Positions 21,467-31,245 of a stretch of DNA of 64,000 nucleotides are shown piece after piece. This stretch comes from Peteryoungia aggregata LMG 23059 (GTDB lineage: Bacteria > Pseudomonadota > Alphaproteobacteria > Rhizobiales > Rhizobiaceae): the NCBI RefSeq assembly GCF_030814435.1, contig NZ_JAUSUW010000003.1, forward strand, positions 124,001-188,000, written 5' to 3'. The stretch's first letter is position 1, and every line of letters begins with the position of its first letter. The notes below the pieces were generated by a model that was not told the DNA's origin, made no database searches, and saw only the letters and a list, made by a program, of their open reading frames with translations. A program made the translations under genes and the position numbers.

Positions 21467-22330
21467 TCAGCCGCTGACAGCGCGGCGATAGGCCGACGGC
21501 GTCGTGCCGGTGACGGCCTTGAACATCCGCGTCAGATGGCTCTGGCTGCTGAATCCGCAGGCCGAGGCGATCTGGGCAATCGGGTCAGTGCCGTCAAGCA
21601 TGCGCCGGGCGCGATCGATGCGGCGGTTGAGGATGAAGTCATGCGGGGAAACGCCGCAGCTTTGCCGAAACATCCGCTGAAGATGGAATTCGCTCAAGTC
21701 CGCCAGCTTCGCCAGATCCTTGAGCGTGATCGTCTGATCGAGGCTCGCCTCGATATGCTCCACCAGCCGCCGCCGCAGGACGGGTGCCAGACCGCCGCGC
21801 AACACCGGGCGCCGCTCGCCGCCGTAGCGCGGGTCGGCAAACAGCTGCTCGACCGCCGAGACGATCGCCTGTTCGGCGAGCAGCCGGTTGCCGCTCTGGG
21901 TGGCAGTGGCCAGATGCGCCAGCGCCTCTGCCAATCGTGGCGCCTCGTCGAAAGTCGCTTCCGGCAGAAGCATCAGCCGGGCATCGCGGTCGAAGGTCTC
22001 CGAGAACAAGCGGCGCAGCTCGTCGTCGGCGACATAGAGATGCACGAATTCGAAGTTGTCGGTGATCTCCCATTCCGACGAGGCCCCCTGCGGCATGATG
22101 CAGAGCGCGCCAGGCCAGCCGGCAATGCTGCCGGCATCGATCCGCCGTGTGCCGTCGCCGCCGCGCAGGTAACAGCTGAAGGTATGCCCGTCGGTCCGCT
22201 CATAGCGCATGCGATCATGGCTGTTGCGCCAGATCGCACTGGCCCGCCCCTCGCCGAGGTCGAGCGTTTCCCCACGCTCGGCACGGGACGAGGCGGACAG
22301 GGAGCCGAAGACGGTGGCGGTGTGCAGCAT
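21467..22330 (-). CDS. AraC-family transcriptional regulator
   Basis: Protein of 287 residues. The N-terminal cupin-like ligand domain is followed by a C-terminal double helix-turn-helix (LKDLAKLADLSEFHLQRMFRQ and IAQIASACGFSSQSHLTRMFK) ending TPSAYRRA. The start at 22330 has AAGGA upstream. It is divergent from a DMT exporter, which it probably controls. Its stop directly abuts that of the MocR gene. Confidence 0.92.
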   Translation of the reverse strand: MLHTATVFGSLSASSRAERGETLDLGEGRASAIWRNSHDRMRYERTDGHTFSCYLRGGDGTRRIDAGSIAGWPGALCIMPQGASSEWEITDNFEFVHLYVADDELRRLFSETFDRDARLMLLPEATFDEAPRLAEALAHLATATQSGNRLLAEQAIVSAVEQLFADPRYGGERRPVLRGGLAPVLRRRLVEHIEASLDQTITLKDLAKLADLSEFHLQRMFRQSCGVSPHDFILNRRIDRARRMLDGTDPIAQIASACGFSSQSHLTRMFKAVTGTTPSAYRRAVSG

Positions 22331-22490
22331 GGATGGTCCTTGAAAGATCGTCTGCATTCTAGCGCGCTTGATGCGCTGCGCCATCACCAATCGGATAGGC
22401 GTAGCCGCCGTAGCGAAGAACACCGCAAGATCATGCAAGAACGGACGGCGTCAGCGGCGTTACCTGCCTTTCGAAAGCGAGGCGCATCCC

Positions 22491-23405
22491 ATGACCAATC
22501 TTCTTCTCTTCTCGTCGACCGTGCTGATCTGGGGCACGACCTGGATCGCGATCGCGCTGCAGATCGGGCCGGTGCCCGTGCTGGTCTCGGTCTTTTATCG
22601 CTTCGCCCTTGCCGCCCTCGTGCTTGTCGGCGTGCTGGCGCTCACAGGTCGCCTGAAAGTGCCGACGCTGAAGCAGCAGCCTTTCATCCTCGTCCAGGCG
22701 CTGTCGCTCTTCTGCTGCAACTTCCTCTGCTTCTATCACGCGGCCAGCTATGTGCCGTCGGGACTGATCTCCGTCGTCTTCTCGCTCGCCACCGTTTACA
22801 ACGCCGTCAATGCGCGCATCTTCTTCGGCGATCCGATCAAGCCGCGCACGCTGGTCGCCGCCGGTCTCGGCGCCACCGGGCTTGCGCTGCTCTTCGGCCC
22901 TGACATTTTCATCGCCGTCAATCCGGACAGCTGGAAGGGCATCGGGCTTTCGGCGCTCGGCACGCTCTTCTTTTCCTTCGGCAACATGGCGTCCCGCCGC
23001 AACAGCGCCGAAGGCATTGCGCCCGTGACTGCCAATGCGTGGGGCATGAGCTATGGCTCGATCGCGCTTCTTGCCCTGATCGGCGTGACCGGAACGCCCA
23101 TCGTGCTGCCACCCAACCAGACCTATCTCGCCGCCCTCGTCTATCTCTCGGTCATCGGCTCCGTCGTCGGCTTTACCACCTATCTGATGCTGGTCTCGCG
23201 GATCGGCTCGCAGAAGGCCGCCTATGCCACGGTGCTCTTCCCCGTCGTCGCCCTGACGCTCTCGAGCCTTTACGAGGACTATCACTTCACGCCGCTCGCG
23301 ATGCTGGGTCTCGCGCTGACGCTCGCCGGCAATGCCGTCATGTTTGCCCGGCTGCCGCGCCGACGTGTCGTGCCAGCCGTCGGCGCGCCTGACCTCAGAG
23401 CCTGA
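22491..23405 (+). CDS. EamA/DMT-family exporter
   Basis: Protein of 304 residues with ten membrane segments and two EamA repeats (STVLIWGTTWIAIALQ at the start, VIGSVVGFTTYLMLV in the second half). Divergent from an AraC regulator 160 bases away. A metabolite or drug exporter of unknown substrate; this is the second regulator-exporter pair in 3.5 kb and is not closely related in sequence to the first. Confidence 0.9.
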   Translation: MTNLLLFSSTVLIWGTTWIAIALQIGPVPVLVSVFYRFALAALVLVGVLALTGRLKVPTLKQQPFILVQALSLFCCNFLCFYHAASYVPSGLISVVFSLATVYNAVNARIFFGDPIKPRTLVAAGLGATGLALLFGPDIFIAVNPDSWKGIGLSALGTLFFSFGNMASRRNSAEGIAPVTANAWGMSYGSIALLALIGVTGTPIVLPPNQTYLAALVYLSVIGSVVGFTTYLMLVSRIGSQKAAYATVLFPVVALTLSSLYEDYHFTPLAMLGLALTLAGNAVMFARLPRRRVVPAVGAPDLRA

Positions 23406-23565
23406 TTGCCGAGGCTTCGGTCCGGACCGCAGACGGGTACACCGCCACGGAGGCCTGTTCGATTTCACGCGTCAGCGACGACTTTCTGCGCTATGAGAAG
23501 CACGACTGCCCGATCTCAACGCTGAAAGTGCCCATGGCTTTACGTCTCACCCCGGCGGTCCGCCC

Positions 23566-24588
23566 TTGACCGGCCTCCTCGATACCGCCGCGCTCTCGCG
23601 GCTCGGCTTCAGCGCCTTCTTCGCCGAGCAGGTGACGGCTGATGAGGCCGATCTCCTGGTGCGCCGGATTTCCTCGGTGCATCGCGACCGCCTGGAGGCG
23701 ATCGATGCGACCGGGCCGGTGGAGATCGAGCTTCCGCCGAACAGCAATACGGCCGATTTCGCGGTGGGCGACTGGGTTCTCGCCGCGCGTTACACGGACC
23801 TCCTCGTGCGCCGCCTGGATCGCCAGACCGTGCTGCAGCGACGCACCGAAGGCGCCTTCGGTCAGCAGCTCGCCGCCGCCAATGTCGATACGCTGTTCAT
23901 CGTCACCTCCTGCAACGCCGATTTCAACGCCGCGCGGCTCGAACGGTATCTGGTCATGGCCAACCAGGCGGGCACGCGTCCGGTGATCGTGCTGACCAAG
24001 GCCGACACGGTCGACGACGCCTCCGTCTACGCCGACGAGGCCCGAGGCCTGCAGCGCGATCTGCCCGTCGTCATCGTCAATGCGCGCTCGCCTGATGCCA
24101 TCGACCCCTTGATGCCCTGGTGCGGTCCAGGCCAAACAGTGGCGCTCGTCGGTTCCTCCGGCGTCGGCAAGTCGACGCTGGTCAACACGCTCGCCGGTCA
24201 CGGGGCCGAGACGGCCCAGAAGACCGGTTCGATCCGCGAGCATGATGCCAAGGGGCGGCACACGACGACGGCGCGCTCCCTGCATGCCATGGCCAGCGGT
24301 GGCTGGGTGATCGATACGCCCGGCATCCGCACGCTTTACGTCAGCGACATCACCGACGGTATCGACACGCTGTTTGCCGAAATCACCGAGCTTGTCCCGC
24401 ATTGCAAGTTTCGCGATTGCAGCCATTCGCATGAAAAAGGCTGTGCCGTGCAGGCCGCGATCAAGGACGGTACGCTCGACCCGGACCGTCTCGATCGCTG
24501 GCGTCTGCTGCAGGCGGAGAACCGTGACCGCACGCCCGTCTATTCCGGACCGAAGGGCAACAAGACGCTGCGCAAGAAGAAGTATTGA
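23566..24588 (+). CDS. rsgA: Ribosome small-subunit GTPase RsgA
   Basis: Protein of 340 residues with the circularly permuted GTPase order: G4 (VLTKAD), G5 region, G1 (VGSSGVGKSTL), G3 (DTPG). The C-terminal zinc knuckle (HCKFRDCSHSHEKGC) follows, with three Cys and a His. It helps mature the 30S subunit. No ATG is available in frame upstream before a stop, so TTG at 23566 is the best start. The protein is full length. Confidence 0.93.
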   Translation: MTGLLDTAALSRLGFSAFFAEQVTADEADLLVRRISSVHRDRLEAIDATGPVEIELPPNSNTADFAVGDWVLAARYTDLLVRRLDRQTVLQRRTEGAFGQQLAAANVDTLFIVTSCNADFNAARLERYLVMANQAGTRPVIVLTKADTVDDASVYADEARGLQRDLPVVIVNARSPDAIDPLMPWCGPGQTVALVGSSGVGKSTLVNTLAGHGAETAQKTGSIREHDAKGRHTTTARSLHAMASGGWVIDTPGIRTLYVSDITDGIDTLFAEITELVPHCKFRDCSHSHEKGCAVQAAIKDGTLDPDRLDRWRLLQAENRDRTPVYSGPKGNKTLRKKKY

Positions 24589-24733
24589 GCTTTCGGCCCT
24601 CTACCCCCATATAGGGGTCATGGCGCTGAGATTGCGCGCGACGCCCGCCGATATCAGGCGTGGTTCCCTTCCCCCTCACCCCGATACCAGAGGCTTCGGC
24701 ACCCTGCCGTCGCAAAGAGACTTGGAGACTTGC

Positions 24734-24895
24734 ATGTCAGACAAGAAGAACACGACCGCACCGGCCCAGGGCTATGAAGCCATTCCCTTCGCCAAGAAGC
24801 ACCGCATTTCGGTGGAAGACGCCAAGGCAATTCTTGCCAAGCACGGCACCGACCGCAAGTCGGCCGACAAGGAAGGCCGTCGTGTCAGCCTGTAA
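24734..24895 (+). CDS. DUF3606-like small protein
   Basis: Protein of 53 residues. The segment GYEAIPFAKKHRISVEDAKAILAKHGTDR matches the DUF3606 pattern of small rhizobial proteins. Function unknown. It stands alone and is followed by a very strong hairpin terminator. Confidence 0.75.
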   Translation: MSDKKNTTAPAQGYEAIPFAKKHRISVEDAKAILAKHGTDRKSADKEGRRVSL

Positions 24896-24950
24896 GGTGT
24901 GATGACGAAGCCCGATCTTCCTGACGGTCCATGACCATCGGATCCACATC

Positions 24951-24989
24951 AAAAAGCCCTTTCCCTGACATGCAGGGAAAGGGCTTTTT
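24951..24989. terminator. Strong bidirectional terminator
   Basis: A perfect 17-base stem (24951-24967 with 24973-24989, loop ACATG) has five A on one side and five T on the other, so it can end transcripts from the DUF3606 gene (+) and from pheT (-). Confidence 0.93.
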
Positions 24990-25034
24990 CTTTGTCTCAT
25001 CGCAGACGGACCACGTGGGCCCGTCGCCACAGGA

Positions 25035-27458
25035 TCAGGCGCGCAGCGTGCCGCCCGTCGACTTCTCGACATTGCCGACGATCTTCTTCGTCAGTGCATC
25101 GAAATCCTCGTCGGTCAGCGTCTTGTCTGTCGGCTGGATCAGAACCTCGATCGCCACCGACTTCCGGCCCTCGCCGACGGATGCACCCTCGAAGATGTCG
25201 AAGACATTGACGCCCGAGATCAGCTTGCGGTCCGCGCTTGTCGCCGCCTTGATGATCGCGCCGGCCTCGACCGTCTTTTCGACGACGAAGGCGAAGTCGC
25301 GCTTCACCATCTGGAAGGCCGAAAGCTCCAGCGCCGGCTTGGTGCGGGTCGCCTTCTTCTTCGGCTCGGGCAGGGCGTCGACATAGATTTCGAAGCCGCA
25401 GAGCGTGCCTGACACGTCGAGCGCTTCCAGCGTCTTCGGGTGGAATTCACCGAAGGTGCCGAGGATGACCTTGGGGCCGGCCTTGATCGTGCCGGAACGG
25501 CCCGGGTGATACCATTCGGGGCCACCCTGCTCGATCTGCACGTTGCTCATCGGGATACCGCAGGCTTCGAGCACGGCGAGCGCATCTGCCTTGGCGTCGA
25601 AGACGTCGACCGGCTTGCCACCGCCCTTGGCCCCATTCGACCACATGCGGCCGGCACCAGCGATCGACGCCGTACCACGGCGCACGCCACCGGCGACGCG
25701 ACGCTGCGTGTCGGGCGTATCGCCTTCATAGGTGCCGGAGACTTCGAAGATGGCCACATCGCCGAAGCCACGGTCGGCATTGCGCTGGGCCGCCGTCAGC
25801 AGGCCCGGCAGCAGCGAGGGGCGCATGTCCGACATGTCAGCCGCGATCGGGTTGACCAGCTTCAGCTTCTCGCTGCCGCCGCCGAAGAGCCTGGCGTGCT
25901 CGGCCGAAATGAAGGACCAGGTGACGGCTTCCAGCATGCCGCGCGAGGCCAGCGCCCGGCGGGCCGAACGTGTGCGGATCTGCAACGTGGTCAGGATCTT
26001 GGCATTGACCGAACCGGTCGGAGGCAGCGGCTCCGGCTTGATGTTGTCGACGCCGTGCATGCGCATGACCTCTTCAACCAGATCCGCCTTGCCATCGACG
26101 TCAGGACGCCAGGAGGGAACGGAAACCTTGGCTGAGGTCTCGTCGCCCGACAGGATCTCGAAGCCGAGGGCGGTCAGGATCTGGCGCGACTCGTCGTTCG
26201 AAACGGTCAGACCCGTCAGGCGCTTGACTTCCGCATAGGGGAAATCGACGACCTTCTTCTGGTGACCCTTGTAGCCCTCGACCTTCATTTCCGCCGCGAC
26301 ACCGCCGCACATTTCGAGAACCAGTTCGGTGGTGCGCTCCAGACCCGGGACCATGTATTCGGGGTCAACACCGCGTTCGAAACGGTAGCGCGCATCGGTG
26401 ATGATGCCATGGGCGCGGCCGGTCTTGGCGATGTTGATCGGATCCCAGAGGGCCGACTCGATCAGCACGTTGACGGTGTTCTCGTCACAGCCAGAATGCT
26501 CACCGCCCATGATGCCGCCGATGGATTCCGGACCGTTGTCATCGGCGATGACGACGTTGTTCGGGTTCAGCTTGTAGGTGCGAGTGTCGAGCGCGAGGAT
26601 TTCCTCGCCGTCCTTGGCCCGGCGCACGACCAGCGCGCCCTTGACCTTGTCGGCGTCGAAGACGTGCATCGGACGCCCCTGGTCGAAGGTCATGTAGTTG
26701 GTGACGTCGACCAGCGCCGAGATCGGGCGAAGGCCGATCGCCAGCAGACGCTGCTGCATCCACTTCGGGCTCGGGCCGTTCTTCACGCCGCGCACGAGGC
26801 GATAGGCGAAGCCGGGGCAGAGATGGTCTTCGAGCTCAAGCTTCACCTCGACCGGTGTCTCGCCCTCGACCTTGAAGGCGGGCGCCTTCGGGGCCTTGAG
26901 CGTGCCGAGACCCGAGGCTGCGAGATCGCGGGCAATGCCGAAGACCGAGGTGCAATCCGGACGGTTCGGCGTCAGGTTGATCTCGATGACCGGGTCGTCG
27001 AGGCCGGCGTACGATGCGAAGGAGGTACCAACAGGGGCATCCTCGGGCAGGTCGATAATGCCGTTGTGGTCCTCGGAGATGTTGAGCTCCTTTTCAGAGC
27101 ACATCATGCCATGGCTTTCGACACCACGGATCTTGCCGACGGCGAGCGTCACGTCGATGCCGGGCACATAGGTGCCCGGACGCGCGAGCGCACCCACCAT
27201 GCCGGCGCGCGCATTCGGCGCGCCGCAGACGATCTGCACAGGCTTGCCGTCGCCGGCATCGACCGAGAGCACCTTCAGGCGATCGGCCTCGGGATGCTTT
27301 TCCGCCGTCAGGATCCTGGCAATGACGAAGGGCTTGTAGGCCGCCTTGTCATCGACATCCTCGACCTCGAGGCCGATCGCGGTCAGCCGCTCGCAGATTT
27401 CCTCGAGCGAAGCCTCGGTTTCCAGGTGATCCTTCAGCCAGGAGAGTGTGAATTTCAT
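25035..27458 (-). CDS. pheT: Phenylalanyl-tRNA synthetase beta subunit
   Basis: Protein of 807 residues, full length. It contains the N-terminal [14 protein letters not shown], the tRNA-binding OB domain ([19 protein letters not shown]), the B3/B4 editing region, the B5 domain and the C-terminal anticodon-binding FDX-ACB domain (VKRDFAFVV). With PheS it forms the alpha2-beta2 enzyme charging tRNA(Phe). Its ATG overlaps the stop of the upstream DUF2442 gene, so pheT translation is chained to an accessory toxin-antitoxin cluster rather than directly to pheS. Confidence 0.97.
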   Translation of the reverse strand: MKFTLSWLKDHLETEASLEEICERLTAIGLEVEDVDDKAAYKPFVIARILTAEKHPEADRLKVLSVDAGDGKPVQIVCGAPNARAGMVGALARPGTYVPGIDVTLAVGKIRGVESHGMMCSEKELNISEDHNGIIDLPEDAPVGTSFASYAGLDDPVIEINLTPNRPDCTSVFGIARDLAASGLGTLKAPKAPAFKVEGETPVEVKLELEDHLCPGFAYRLVRGVKNGPSPKWMQQRLLAIGLRPISALVDVTNYMTFDQGRPMHVFDADKVKGALVVRRAKDGEEILALDTRTYKLNPNNVVIADDNGPESIGGIMGGEHSGCDENTVNVLIESALWDPINIAKTGRAHGIITDARYRFERGVDPEYMVPGLERTTELVLEMCGGVAAEMKVEGYKGHQKKVVDFPYAEVKRLTGLTVSNDESRQILTALGFEILSGDETSAKVSVPSWRPDVDGKADLVEEVMRMHGVDNIKPEPLPPTGSVNAKILTTLQIRTRSARRALASRGMLEAVTWSFISAEHARLFGGGSEKLKLVNPIAADMSDMRPSLLPGLLTAAQRNADRGFGDVAIFEVSGTYEGDTPDTQRRVAGGVRRGTASIAGAGRMWSNGAKGGGKPVDVFDAKADALAVLEACGIPMSNVQIEQGGPEWYHPGRSGTIKAGPKVILGTFGEFHPKTLEALDVSGTLCGFEIYVDALPEPKKKATRTKPALELSAFQMVKRDFAFVVEKTVEAGAIIKAATSADRKLISGVNVFDIFEGASVGEGRKSVAIEVLIQPTDKTLTDEDFDALTKKIVGNVEKSTGGTLRA

Positions 27459-27745
27459 TGTCTCGTTCCCATCTGCATCTTGCCCGAAGCGTCCAGCGAT
27501 CGCGCGCCTGACGCCTGTCTTCCGAGGAGCATGCTGACCACCGTCACATCGAGATCGATATCGGGCCAGTGAATGCTCGACGGCATGAATTCCACGTTGT
27601 TCCGCTCCACCGGCAGCGCCTCCTGAAGGGGCGGGTACCACCAGACCGGGACGCTGACGATCCGACCGTCCGTCAGTTCCACATGCAGCAGGTCGTCATC
27701 GCAAAGCAGATCGACCGGGCGCATGTTGTCGAGATGTTCAATCAA
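27455..27745 (-). CDS. DUF2442-family protein
   Basis: Protein of 96 residues. The DUF2442 core is [31 protein letters not shown] with [21 protein letters not shown]. Members are often found beside small toxin-like genes and have a NikA/BrlE-like fold. Here it follows brnA with a four-base overlap and precedes pheT with another. It could be an accessory antitoxin-like component of the BrnTA module; this is inference. Confidence 0.85.
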   Translation of the reverse strand: MIEHLDNMRPVDLLCDDDLLHVELTDGRIVSVPVWWYPPLQEALPVERNNVEFMPSSIHWPDIDLDVTVVSMLLGRQASGARSLDASGKMQMGTRQ

Positions 27746-28056
27746 TTCTCTCTTGCCTTCACATAATCCTCCAGCACGTCGTTGATCCGGCTCTGCCAGC
27801 CAGGACCGGTCTGGCGAAAATGCTCGACCACGTCTCTGTTCAATCTCAACCCGACACGCTCCTTAACCGGGGCCTTCTGTGGGCCTCGCTGGCCACGAGT
27901 TCTCTCCCAGCGCTCGACCACCTCCGGAACAAGGGCACGTGTCGGTCGAAAAGCGCTGAAGTCTTCCAGCGTCATTTCGCGAACCTCTCCATCCTCATCC
28001 GTCAGCGGCAGGTCCTGATCCAAAGACTTGGGCGAAGGCTTTCTGTTCTCGCTCAT
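27742..28056 (-). CDS. brnA: BrnA-family antitoxin
   Basis: Protein of 104 residues. The disordered N-terminal part contains the toxin-contact region and the C-terminal ribbon-helix-helix is KERVGLRLNRDVVEHFRQTGPGWQSRINDVLEDYV, the BrnA signature. In the family BrnA neutralises BrnT and represses the operon. It overlaps the 3' end of brnT by 62 bases, as is typical, and its own stop overlaps the DUF2442 start. Confidence 0.9.
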   Translation of the reverse strand: MSENRKPSPKSLDQDLPLTDEDGEVREMTLEDFSAFRPTRALVPEVVERWERTRGQRGPQKAPVKERVGLRLNRDVVEHFRQTGPGWQSRINDVLEDYVKAREN

Positions 28057-28288
28057 TGGCTTTCCTCAGTGAGATGATCCGCATTCGTTCGGAGCGCTCG
28101 GTCCAGCACATGACATGCAGCCGACCACCGAGTAGACCGTAGGTCACAAAGCGGGTTTCCCCGTAATCAACTCGGTCGTCAACGCGCGTCACGGAAGAAG
28201 CAAGGTCGAAGCCATAGGCATCTGCGAAATCCAGCCCCCGCTCACGCAGGTTGCGCTGACGCTTCTCCTCGTCCCATTCCAGCTCCAT
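27995..28288 (-). CDS. brnT: BrnT-family ribonuclease toxin
   Basis: Protein of 97 residues with the BrnT pattern MELEWDEEKRQRNLRERGLDF at the start and RMRIISLRKANEREQKAF near the end, the latter holding conserved basic catalytic residues. BrnT is a RelE-fold RNase that stops translation. The ATG at 28288 gives the canonical N-terminus; a GTG at 28297 is possible. Only about 40 bases separate it from the pheS stop, and these are AT-rich (AATTAAATATATG), so a local promoter is possible. Confidence 0.88.
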   Translation of the reverse strand: MELEWDEEKRQRNLRERGLDFADAYGFDLASSVTRVDDRVDYGETRFVTYGLLGGRLHVMCWTERSERMRIISLRKANEREQKAFAQVFGSGPAADG

Positions 28289-28327
28289 CTCTACCACATA
28301 TATTTAATTGTGGCCACGAATAAATCA

Positions 28328-29413
28328 TCAGCTGCTCAAACCACCAAACAACGTCGGCACGTCGAGCGGTCGGAAGCCATAGTGGCTCATCCAGCGGACA
28401 TCGGCGTTAAAGAAGTCGCGGAGATCAGGCATGCCGTATTTCAGCATGGCGATGCGGTCGAGGCCCATGCCCCAGGCGAAGCCCTGATACTCGTCCGGAT
28501 CGAGCCCGCCAGCGCGCAGCACGTTCGGGTGAACCATGCCGCAGCCGAGGATTTCCATCCAGTCCTTGCCTTCACCGAACTTGACGATCGGGCCCGAGGA
28601 ACGATCGCACTGGATGTCGACCTCGAAGCTCGGCTCGGTGAACGGGAAGAAGGACGGGCGGAAGCGCATGGTGACGCTGTCGACCTCGAAGAAGGCCTTG
28701 CAGAACTCTTCGAGGATCCAGCGCATGTTGGCGACATTCGCCGTCTTGTCGATGACCAGACCTTCGACCTGGTGGAACATCGGCGAGTGCGTGGCATCCG
28801 AGTCCTGGCGATAGGTCTTGCCGGGAATTACGATGCGGATCGGCGGCTTCTGGGCCTCCATGGTGCGAACCTGAACAGGAGACGTATGGGTGCGCAGCAC
28901 CTTGCGCTCACCGTTTTCATCCGGCTGCAGGAAGAAGGTGTCGTGCATCTCGCGGGCCGGATGTCCCTCGGGGAAGTTCAGAGCCGTGAAGTTATAATAG
29001 TCGGTCTCGATGTCAGGACCTTCGGCGATCGAGAAGCCCATATCGGCGAAGATCGCTGTGATCTCGTCGACGATCTGGCTGATCGGGTGGATGCGGCCGC
29101 GTTCGGCCGGCGAGGAGCGCACGGGCAGCGACACATCGAGCGTCTCTGCCTTCAGGCGGGCGTTGATCGCCGCGTCCTTCAGCGCCGTCTTGCGGGCTCC
29201 GATTTCCTCGGTGATCTCGTTCTTCAGCGCGTTGATCGCGGCGCCACGCGTCTGGCGCTCTTCCGGCGTCATCGTGCCGAGCGTCTTTAAGAGTTCCGAA
29301 ACGGACCCCTTCTTGCCGAGCGCCGCCACGCGCACCGCCTCGATCGCCTGCTCGTCCGCGGCTGCGGCGATATCGGCCTGGAGCTGTGCCTTCAGTGCGT
29401 CTAGTTCAACCAT
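28328..29413 (-). CDS. pheS: Phenylalanyl-tRNA synthetase alpha subunit
   Basis: Protein of 361 residues with an N-terminal coiled coil and the class II catalytic core: [19 protein letters not shown], motif 2 ([13 protein letters not shown]) and motif 3 ([14 protein letters not shown]). AGGAA precedes the ATG at 29413. It overlaps the preceding kinase-like gene by eight bases. The normal partner pheT is displaced by the three-gene brnT-brnA-DUF2442 cluster. Confidence 0.97.
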   Translation of the reverse strand: MVELDALKAQLQADIAAAADEQAIEAVRVAALGKKGSVSELLKTLGTMTPEERQTRGAAINALKNEITEEIGARKTALKDAAINARLKAETLDVSLPVRSSPAERGRIHPISQIVDEITAIFADMGFSIAEGPDIETDYYNFTALNFPEGHPAREMHDTFFLQPDENGERKVLRTHTSPVQVRTMEAQKPPIRIVIPGKTYRQDSDATHSPMFHQVEGLVIDKTANVANMRWILEEFCKAFFEVDSVTMRFRPSFFPFTEPSFEVDIQCDRSSGPIVKFGEGKDWMEILGCGMVHPNVLRAGGLDPDEYQGFAWGMGLDRIAMLKYGMPDLRDFFNADVRWMSHYGFRPLDVPTLFGGLSS

Positions 29414-30278
29414 CTTTTCCTGCCTTGGCGCGTCGTGGGCCGTCCACCTCATGTAGCGGGGCCGTCATCAGAAATTCCGTAGCCTTGATAAAGCGTCGCA
29501 GATCACTACCCATGTGCAGGCGGCCAATCAACCGGGCGAATGGCAAAATTCGACCGGCGAAGGACGCCAGCGCCAGCAATTCCCGGCGGGCGGCCCCCGG
29601 TGCATGGCGAAGCCAGGCGTCAAGCGCGGCCGGACAGGTCACCTCGGCGGATACGGCGAGCGATGTCACGACCAGGAAGTAAAGCAGAACATCGCGGGCC
29701 TGTGCCACTTCCAGCGGCATCACGGAGGCGGGATCCTCCTCGAAGTCCATGAATCCGACAGCGCCCGCTGCAAGGAAGAAATCGCGGACATGCGGCCGGC
29801 CATGACAAAGGCCCGCCGCGTGTACCCGCCCCAGTGCATCCGCCACCTTGACCAGCAGCGCATCATGGGCGCCGGCATCATTCCGGATCCGGCGCAGACG
29901 CTCTGCGATCGTCGGCCCGACATCGGCCATGACCATGGCTGTCGGCGAAGCATAGACGACCTTGGGAACGGGAAAACCCGCCTGCTCGAAGGATCGAAGG
30001 CGGCGGATCTCCCGCGCCTGCATGGCCTGCGGCCGAAGCTGCGGAGAGGGCCTGAGGAACGGCAGGCGGAAAACGGTGGCAGCCAGGCCCTGGATGGCGA
30101 CGAAGACCGGAAGGACCTTGTTCCCCTGTCGCTTGATCCAGACGATGCGCGCCGGCAGTTCAAGCCGCTGCACCCGCAGGTCGCTTTCAACCAGAGCCCG
30201 CAGCACACGCAGGACATCCTCGTCGCGCAAATCGGTCAGGTCCTGGACGGGCTCTGCCGCTCTCTCCTGGTTTGCCAT
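29406..30278 (-). CDS. Kinase-like (lipopolysaccharide kinase/BUD32 fold) protein
   Basis: Protein of 290 residues. It has features of a minimal protein-kinase-like fold: [22 protein letters not shown], a [13 protein letters not shown] hinge, the catalytic-loop-like [12 protein letters not shown] and GFMDFEEDP in place of DFG. Several canonical residues (HxD...N) are altered, so activity is uncertain. This gene commonly sits between rplT and pheS in rhizobia. Its stop overlaps pheS by eight bases. AGAGG precedes the ATG at 30278. Confidence 0.75.
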   Translation of the reverse strand: MANQERAAEPVQDLTDLRDEDVLRVLRALVESDLRVQRLELPARIVWIKRQGNKVLPVFVAIQGLAATVFRLPFLRPSPQLRPQAMQAREIRRLRSFEQAGFPVPKVVYASPTAMVMADVGPTIAERLRRIRNDAGAHDALLVKVADALGRVHAAGLCHGRPHVRDFFLAAGAVGFMDFEEDPASVMPLEVAQARDVLLYFLVVTSLAVSAEVTCPAALDAWLRHAPGAARRELLALASFAGRILPFARLIGRLHMGSDLRRFIKATEFLMTAPLHEVDGPRRAKAGKDG

Positions 30279-30361
30279 GCAACACCTCTCGTCCGCATTC
30301 GCGGCAGGATTCCGACCCCAATCACCCCTCATGCCGACCCGATGCGGCTAGCTTATGCGAA

Positions 30362-30392
30362 AAACCCGCGCCGGTGAGCCAGCGCGGGTTTC
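30362..30392 (-). terminator. Terminator after rplT
   Basis: AAACCCGCGC (30362-30371) pairs with GCGCGGGTTT (30382-30391) around a ten-base loop, with T-rich sequence following on the minus strand. It would end the rpmI-rplT transcript before the kinase-like gene. Confidence 0.8.
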
Positions 30393-30425
30393 CCAATCCA
30401 TCAGAACTCGAAGGAAAGCGCTAGC

Positions 30426-30830
30426 TTACTTGACCGCGCTTTCAAACTCGTTGGCCGTGCCGGCATCCTTGAGGTAGACAAGTGCCTTCTTGGAAGCTTC
30501 GACGAGCTTCGCGAAAGCAGCCGGCTCATGGATGGCGAGGTCGGACAGGACCTTGCGGTCGACTTCGATGCCAGCCTTGTTCAGGCCGTCGATGAAGCGG
30601 CCGTAGGTCAGGCCGAATTCGCGGACTGCAGCGTTGATACGCTGGATCCACAGAGCGCGGAAGTTGCGCTTGTTGTTCTTGCGGTCGCGGTAAGCAAACT
30701 GCTTGGAACGATCGACGGCAGCCTTTGCTGCGCGGATCGTGTTCTTGCGGCGGCCGTAGAAGCCCTTGGCCTGCTTGAATACCTTGTTGTGCTTGGCGCG
30801 GGAAGTTACGCCACGTTTTACGCGTGCCAT
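30426..30830 (-). CDS. rplT: 50S ribosomal protein L20
   Basis: Protein of 134 residues, starting [31 protein letters not shown]-like with the L20 helical basic region and [21 protein letters not shown]. It binds 23S rRNA early in 50S assembly. Follows rpmI by 37 bases in one operon; a terminator hairpin lies downstream. Confidence 0.98.
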   Translation of the reverse strand: MARVKRGVTSRAKHNKVFKQAKGFYGRRKNTIRAAKAAVDRSKQFAYRDRKNNKRNFRALWIQRINAAVREFGLTYGRFIDGLNKAGIEVDRKVLSDLAIHEPAAFAKLVEASKKALVYLKDAGTANEFESAVK

Positions 30831-30867
30831 GTCATGATCTCCTTAATTGTCCAACAGCGATCGGGTC

Positions 30868-31071
30868 TCAGAGACCGTTCGGCAGGTAGTTCTTGATGAC
30901 CTTCTTGCCGTCAGGTTCAGCCAGAACCATCGTGCCGCGGGCATCGCGAATGAACTTGTTGGAACGCTTGATCATGCCGTGGCGCTTGCCAGCAGCGGCG
31001 GCGAGAACCTTGCCGGTCGCCGTGATCTTGAACCGCTTTTTCGCGGAGGATTTCGTCTTCATCTTGGGCAT
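30868..31071 (-). CDS. rpmI: 50S ribosomal protein L35
   Basis: Protein of 67 residues starting [17 protein letters not shown], full length for alphaproteobacterial L35. GGAG lies seven bases upstream of the ATG at 31071. It is the first gene of the rpmI-rplT operon. infC, usually adjacent, is here 3.6 kb further upstream beyond a two-component system. Confidence 0.98.
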   Translation of the reverse strand: MPKMKTKSSAKKRFKITATGKVLAAAAGKRHGMIKRSNKFIRDARGTMVLAEPDGKKVIKNYLPNGL

Positions 31072-31173
31072 TTTGCTACTCCATTGTTCTTGTATCGAAA
31101 CAGGCTGACGAATGCCCGTTTTCAAGCATAAAGAACGGCCACGGCATGCCCTGCCGGACCGTTCGGACGCGCG

Positions 31174-31202
31174 CTTATAACCGCAGACCCGAAAAAGCGC
31201 AA
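31174..31202 (-). promoter_or_regulatory. Probable promoter of rpmI-rplT
   Basis: On the minus strand TTGCGC (31197-31202) and TATAAG (31174-31179) are separated by 17 bases, about 100 bases before the rpmI start and just after the histidine kinase gene. Confidence 0.5.
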
Positions 31203-31245
31203 CGGGTGACAGACGGGAATCTTGCTTCACCCGGATCACGCCTCC

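Noticed and set aside
22431-23468. 345-residue minus-strand reading frame
   Set aside because: Antisense of the second DMT exporter; highly charged artefact with no family features.
24600-24622. Small CCCC/GGGG hairpin after rsgA as terminator
   Set aside because: The stem is only four to five pairs and lacks a T-run.
26262-27572. 436-residue plus-strand reading frame
   Set aside because: Antisense of pheT in a GC-rich gene; no plausible start signal or family.
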